A stretch of 5,558 nt of DNA from an uncultured Lachnospiraceae bacterium (GTDB lineage Bacteria; Bacillota; Clostridia; Lachnospirales; Lachnospiraceae), in assembly GCA_945787485.1 (NCBI GenBank), contig CALZHV010000146.1:1-5558 (forward strand), given 5' to 3'. A program made the translations under genes and the position numbers. This document shows positions 5,386-5,558 of the stretch, in pieces. Every line of letters starts with the position of its first letter. Within the stretch, counting starts at the first letter, position 1. Under the pieces are notes generated by a model. That model saw nothing but the letters and a program-made list of their open reading frames with translations. It searched no databases and was not told the DNA's origin.

Positions 5386-5558
5386 ATGAAATACAAGCTT
5401 ATTATATTTGACATGGATGGAACAATTTTATATACACTTGAAGATTTGACAGATTGTATGAACTATGCACTTACAGAAAATGGATTGCCTGAAAGAACAA
5501 TGGCAGAGGTAAAAAGCTTTGTTGGAAATGGAATAAGAAAGCTTGTGGAAAGAGCTGT
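5386..5558 (+). CDS. HAD-superfamily hydrolase, phosphoglycolate phosphatase-like (5' part)
   Basis: The first 57 residues of a HAD-type phosphatase are visible before the window ends. Motif I is FDMDGTIL (8-15), with Asp9 as the expected nucleophile and Asp11 as the general acid/base. The following helical stretch, LEDLTDCMNYALTENGLPER (18-37), and FVGNGIRKLVERA (46-58; the last codon is incomplete in the window for the residue after it) fit the alpha-helical cap of subfamily I enzymes such as Gph, PpaX and beta-phosphoglucomutase. G-x-G-x-x-x-L-V is common in Gph-like proteins. Such enzymes dephosphorylate small phosphorylated metabolites in the cytoplasm; the substrate cannot be told from this part. 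ATG 5386 follows AAGGAAGG (5371-5378) at 7 nt. Its own promoter is likely, because a strong terminator lies 57 nt upstream. Confidence 0.88.
   Translation, partial: MKYKLIIFDMDGTILYTLEDLTDCMNYALTENGLPERTMAEVKSFVGNGIRKLVERA

Overview
The window looks like a chromosomal stretch of a low-GC Gram-positive anaerobe, most likely a Clostridia member of the Lachnospiraceae type (Butyrivibrio, Roseburia or Agathobacter-like). The grounds are AT-rich DNA, very G-rich Shine-Dalgarno sequences (GGGGG or AGGGGG before nearly every gene), long perfect-stem terminators, and two adjacent genes that I recognise as the DUF6323 and DUF6179 families, which I know mainly from such organisms. All real genes are on the + strand. 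I see no tRNA or rRNA gene, CRISPR array, insertion sequence or phage gene.

Layout. (1) 1-665 is the 3' end of an ABC transporter permease with an FtsX-like domain, closed by a strong terminator at 664-712. (2) 713-2033 holds an extended -10 promoter with an operator-like dyad, then two genes of unknown function (809-1231 and 1263-2033) with nearly identical ribosome binding sites. (3) 2034-2237 is an intergenic region with a perfect consensus promoter (TTGACA, 17 bp, TATAAT) and a leader of about 95 nt. It feeds a three-gene cluster: a stand-alone Hpt phosphotransfer protein (2238-2594), a two-domain flavodoxin-fold protein with an iron-sulfur-flavoprotein cysteine motif (2645-4108), and a four-helix membrane protein with a coiled-coil hairpin (4084-4764). 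(4) 4765-5329 contains another promoter with paired GAAAATTTC repeats, a small hydrophilic protein of unknown function (4913-5197), a short protein-like remnant and a perfect 17-bp-stem terminator. (5) 5386-5558 is the start of a HAD-superfamily phosphatase that leaves the window.

How the genes may work together. The Hpt protein could relay phosphate from a hybrid histidine kinase encoded elsewhere; no kinase or receiver is visible here. The flavoprotein and membrane protein genes overlap by 25 nt. The overlap contains a classic slippery heptamer (A AAA AAG) directly before the flavoprotein stop codon, and a -1 shift there would fuse the two proteins. This suggests a membrane-linked flavin/Fe-S redox unit and is the most unusual signal in the window. 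The DUF6323-DUF6179 pair is a second candidate for an undescribed two-protein system. Family assignments come from sequence patterns recalled and read by eye, not from a search.
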